Source of the DNA: CAZKYP01 sp964556885 | GTDB taxonomy: Bacteria; Planctomycetota; Phycisphaerae; Sedimentisphaerales; Anaerobacaceae | Length of the DNA: 6,246 bases | Assembly (NCBI GenBank): GCA_964556885.1 | Contig: CAZKYP010000190.1 | Span: forward strand, 1 to 6,246 | Direction: 5' to 3' | Shown: positions 4,226-6,246 of the stretch, piece by piece | Layout of the letters: each line of letters opens with the position of its first letter | Numbering within the stretch: the stretch's first letter is position 1 | Program-made: the position numbers and the translations under genes | Notes under the pieces: generated by a model | What the model saw: the letters and a program-made list of their open reading frames with translations, nothing else | The model's database searches: none | Told to the model about the DNA's origin: nothing

Positions 4226-6246
4226 ATGCCTAAATTAGTGCGAATTTTATTGATAGGCATTTTCCTGCTCGTGTGCCTGATCGGCATAACACAAGCTCGG
4301 GCAAAAGCTCCTCCTCCGGATGCGGCGAGTGCTTCTTCGGGTATTGTCGAGAATCTCAAGTTCAGTCATAAACACGGTTTTTACGACGAGCCGTTCTATA
4401 TCACAATTGCGACCCCAACCGAAGGGGCCGCAATTTACTACACCCTCGACGGCAGACCGCCTTACAACAACCAAGCCAATATCGCTGGAGGTGTGCGTTA
4501 TACCGAACCTTTGTATATCACCCGGACCATGTGCCTGCGGGCAATAGCCATAAAACCCGGATTCAAACCTTCGAACATAGCAACCCATACATATATTTTT
4601 CTCAACGATGTAATTCGTCAGGACTACCAGGCTGCGATAGCGGCCGGTTTCCCGACATCGTGGGCAGGGACCAGTCCCGATTACGGCATGGACACCGACG
4701 TCATCGGCAGGTTCGACTCATCCGGCAATTCAACAGGTGGTGACAATTACCAGGGGGTCTATGCAACGACGATTCGGGATGACTTAAAATCGATCCCGAC
4801 AATGTCAATCGTTATGGATTTAGACGACATGTTCGGCGCCAACGGTATTTATTCCAACCCGCTTGAAAAAGGAGTTGCATGGGAACGCCCCGCTTCCATT
4901 GAGATGATTTATCCCGACGGCCGTGAAGGCTTTCAGGTCAATTGCGGTATTCGCATTCAGGGCGGCTACTTTAGGTTAAACGGTTTATCAAGAAAGCATT
5001 CTTTCCGCCTCCTCTTCAAAGAGATTTACGGCCCGGCCAAGCTGGAGTTTCCTTTGTTTGGAGGTGACGCAATCGATAGCTTCGACACGATTGTCCTTCG
5101 CGCCGGAGCCAATGACGGATACGCATGGAATGCAGCAAGATATACAGAACAATACACGCGGGACGAGTTCGGCCGCAGGTTGCAGTTGGCAACCGGAAAT
5201 TTAAGCGCCCACGGAAATTTCGTGCATCTTTATATAAACGGATTTTACTGGGGACTGTACAATCCCTGTGAACGCCCGGATAATTCCTTCTCTGCAAGTT
5301 ATCATGGCGGTGACAAGGAAAACTGGGACACAATACACGAAGGCGGGTATCCCGGTGACATCGAAGCCACCAGCGGCGATTTCGAAGCATGGAACCAGAT
5401 GATTACCATGTGTGGTCAGGCCGCAAGCTCCAACGAAGCCTATCAGGAGCTGCAGGGCAACTATCCTGACGGCACACCGAATCCGGTATACCCGAATCTT
5501 CTGGACGTTCAAAATTACATCGATTATCTGATTGTAAATATATGGGCCGGCAACTGGGACTGGCCGTGGAAAAATTACTGGATCGGGCGCGACCGCTCGG
5601 AAAACAGTACGGGCTTTAAGTTCTACAACTGGGATTTCGAAAATACCTTGGGAAATAATCTGGAACGCTCGCCGCTCTATAAGAACGCCCTTAATAATAA
5701 TTTCGACGATGCCGGGTTGCCCCATCAATCGCTCAGGAATAATCCGGAGTATCGATTGCTCTTTGCCGACCGCATACACAAGTTCTTTTTTAACGATGGA
5801 ATCCTGACACCGGAATCTCTGACAATCCGATATACAAACATAGCGGCCGAGATTGAAAGAGCAATGGTTGGCGAGTCGGCCCGATGGGGTGACATGCAAT
5901 ATCGCGATGAGCCGTTAACCCTGGAAGACTGGTATGACAGTGACTCGAACTATAACGATGGCCGCGCCGGGCGGGACTGGATTTTATATTATTACATCCC
6001 GCAGCGTTCCGATATCGTCCTGCAGCAATTTCGTAATGCCGGACTTTATCCTGACATAGCAGCGCCGGTCTTTCATATCAACGGCATGTATCAACACGGC
6101 GGCCTGATTGACAGCAACAATTTATTATCCATGACCTCGGATACCGGCACAATATGGTACACGACTGACGGCTCCGACCCACGTCTGTCCGAAACATCAG
6201 CTAACGGCACACGCATTGTCCTTGTACCCGAAGGCGCATTGAAGCG
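4226..6246 (+). CDS. Exported CotH kinase-family protein with chitobiase-like domains, 3'-partial
   Basis: The frame is open for 673 codons to the window edge, so the C-terminus is missing. Residues 1-26 form a Sec signal peptide (MPKLVRILLIGIFLLVCLIG ... ARA). Residues 42-126 look like a chitobiase/FN3-type beta-sandwich (FSHKHGFYDEPFYITI, IYYTLDGRPPYN, ending HTYIF). The CotH kinase domain spans about 190-480. Its landmarks are GIRIQGGY (241-248), K257-H-S-F-R-L-L-F-K (the usual K-x-S-F/Y-R-L-x-F strand), VLRAGANDG, and the hallmark LYINGFYWGLYNPCERPD (335-352). GNWDWPWKNYW (442-452) and YNWDFENTLG (467-476) then follow. Asp445 and Asp470 probably supply the kinase-like acidic residues. Residues 547-613 (GESARWGD, W569, YIPQRSDIVLQQF, GLYPDIAAPVF) form the linker that commonly follows CotH domains. 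From about 613 a second chitobiase-like module begins (IWYTTDGSDPR, 643-653). CotH of Bacillus phosphorylates spore-coat proteins, but the substrate here is unknown. Such proteins often continue into lamin-tail, dockerin or sorting domains; none of these can be seen here. Confidence 0.9.
   Translation, partial: MPKLVRILLIGIFLLVCLIGITQARAKAPPPDAASASSGIVENLKFSHKHGFYDEPFYITIATPTEGAAIYYTLDGRPPYNNQANIAGGVRYTEPLYITRTMCLRAIAIKPGFKPSNIATHTYIFLNDVIRQDYQAAIAAGFPTSWAGTSPDYGMDTDVIGRFDSSGNSTGGDNYQGVYATTIRDDLKSIPTMSIVMDLDDMFGANGIYSNPLEKGVAWERPASIEMIYPDGREGFQVNCGIRIQGGYFRLNGLSRKHSFRLLFKEIYGPAKLEFPLFGGDAIDSFDTIVLRAGANDGYAWNAARYTEQYTRDEFGRRLQLATGNLSAHGNFVHLYINGFYWGLYNPCERPDNSFSASYHGGDKENWDTIHEGGYPGDIEATSGDFEAWNQMITMCGQAASSNEAYQELQGNYPDGTPNPVYPNLLDVQNYIDYLIVNIWAGNWDWPWKNYWIGRDRSENSTGFKFYNWDFENTLGNNLERSPLYKNALNNNFDDAGLPHQSLRNNPEYRLLFADRIHKFFFNDGILTPESLTIRYTNIAAEIERAMVGESARWGDMQYRDEPLTLEDWYDSDSNYNDGRAGRDWILYYYIPQRSDIVLQQFRNAGLYPDIAAPVFHINGMYQHGGLIDSNNLLSMTSDTGTIWYTTDGSDPRLSETSANGTRIVLVPEGALK

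Noticed and set aside
5201..5899. Long 232-codon open frame on the minus strand
   Set aside because: It lies wholly antisense to the CotH kinase domain, lacks a convincing SD and family resemblance, and has the low-complexity feel of a codon-bias shadow. The plus-strand protein has clear domain motifs throughout.
1..6246. Mobile element, CRISPR, phage-defence or toxin-antitoxin system
   Set aside because: I found no transposase, integrase, repeat-spacer array, nuclease or defence-type domains and no terminal repeats. The genes are housekeeping or envelope types with uniform strand and similar base composition.

Overview
The window looks like part of a bacterial chromosome of moderate GC content. 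All six protein-coding genes lie on the + strand, and there are no recognisable mobile elements, RNA genes or CRISPR arrays. The protein variants point, by inference from family resemblance only, to a planctomycete-type bacterium (Phycisphaerae-like). These variants are a condensing enzyme ending in GFGGQNN, a seryl-tRNA synthetase with an LNNTVIASPR motif 3, and a large exported CotH-kinase protein flanked by chitobiase-type beta-sandwich modules. No rRNA or other strong phylogenetic marker is present, so this assignment is tentative.

Layout. Positions 1-1293 hold the 3' part of a FabF-type beta-ketoacyl-ACP synthase (fatty-acid elongation), whose start lies just upstream. A 130-bp gap with a plausible sigma-70 promoter follows. 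Next comes a tight three-gene cluster: a 141-aa lipoprotein with an NTF2/SnoaL-like appearance (1424-1849), seryl-tRNA synthetase serS (1878-3155) and a 138-aa FMN-binding split-barrel (pyridoxamine-phosphate-oxidase-like) protein (3172-3588). Gaps of 28 and 16 bp suggest they form an operon.

A 228-bp intergenic region (3589-3816) contains a textbook perfect extended sigma-70 promoter (TTGACA, 17 bp, TATAAT, with upstream TG) and a perfect Shine-Dalgarno sequence. These drive a tiny 75-aa lipoprotein of unknown function (3817-4044). A second 181-bp intergenic region (4045-4225) carries a possible terminator and another TTGACA extended -10 promoter embedded in CAAGA-type repeats. It leads to a large exported protein that begins at 4226 and is still open at the window end (673 codons visible). 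That protein has a signal peptide, a chitobiase/FN3-like domain, a CotH kinase domain, an ARWGD-containing linker region and the start of a second chitobiase-like domain.

How the genes relate. The left half is housekeeping (lipid synthesis, translation). The right half is devoted to the cell envelope or surface. The most intriguing part is the right end: a very strongly expressed-looking small lipoprotein next to an exported putative protein kinase of the CotH family, each with its own TTGACA/TGCTA-type promoter. Whether the two are functionally linked is speculation. No stretch longer than 300 bp lacks a gene.
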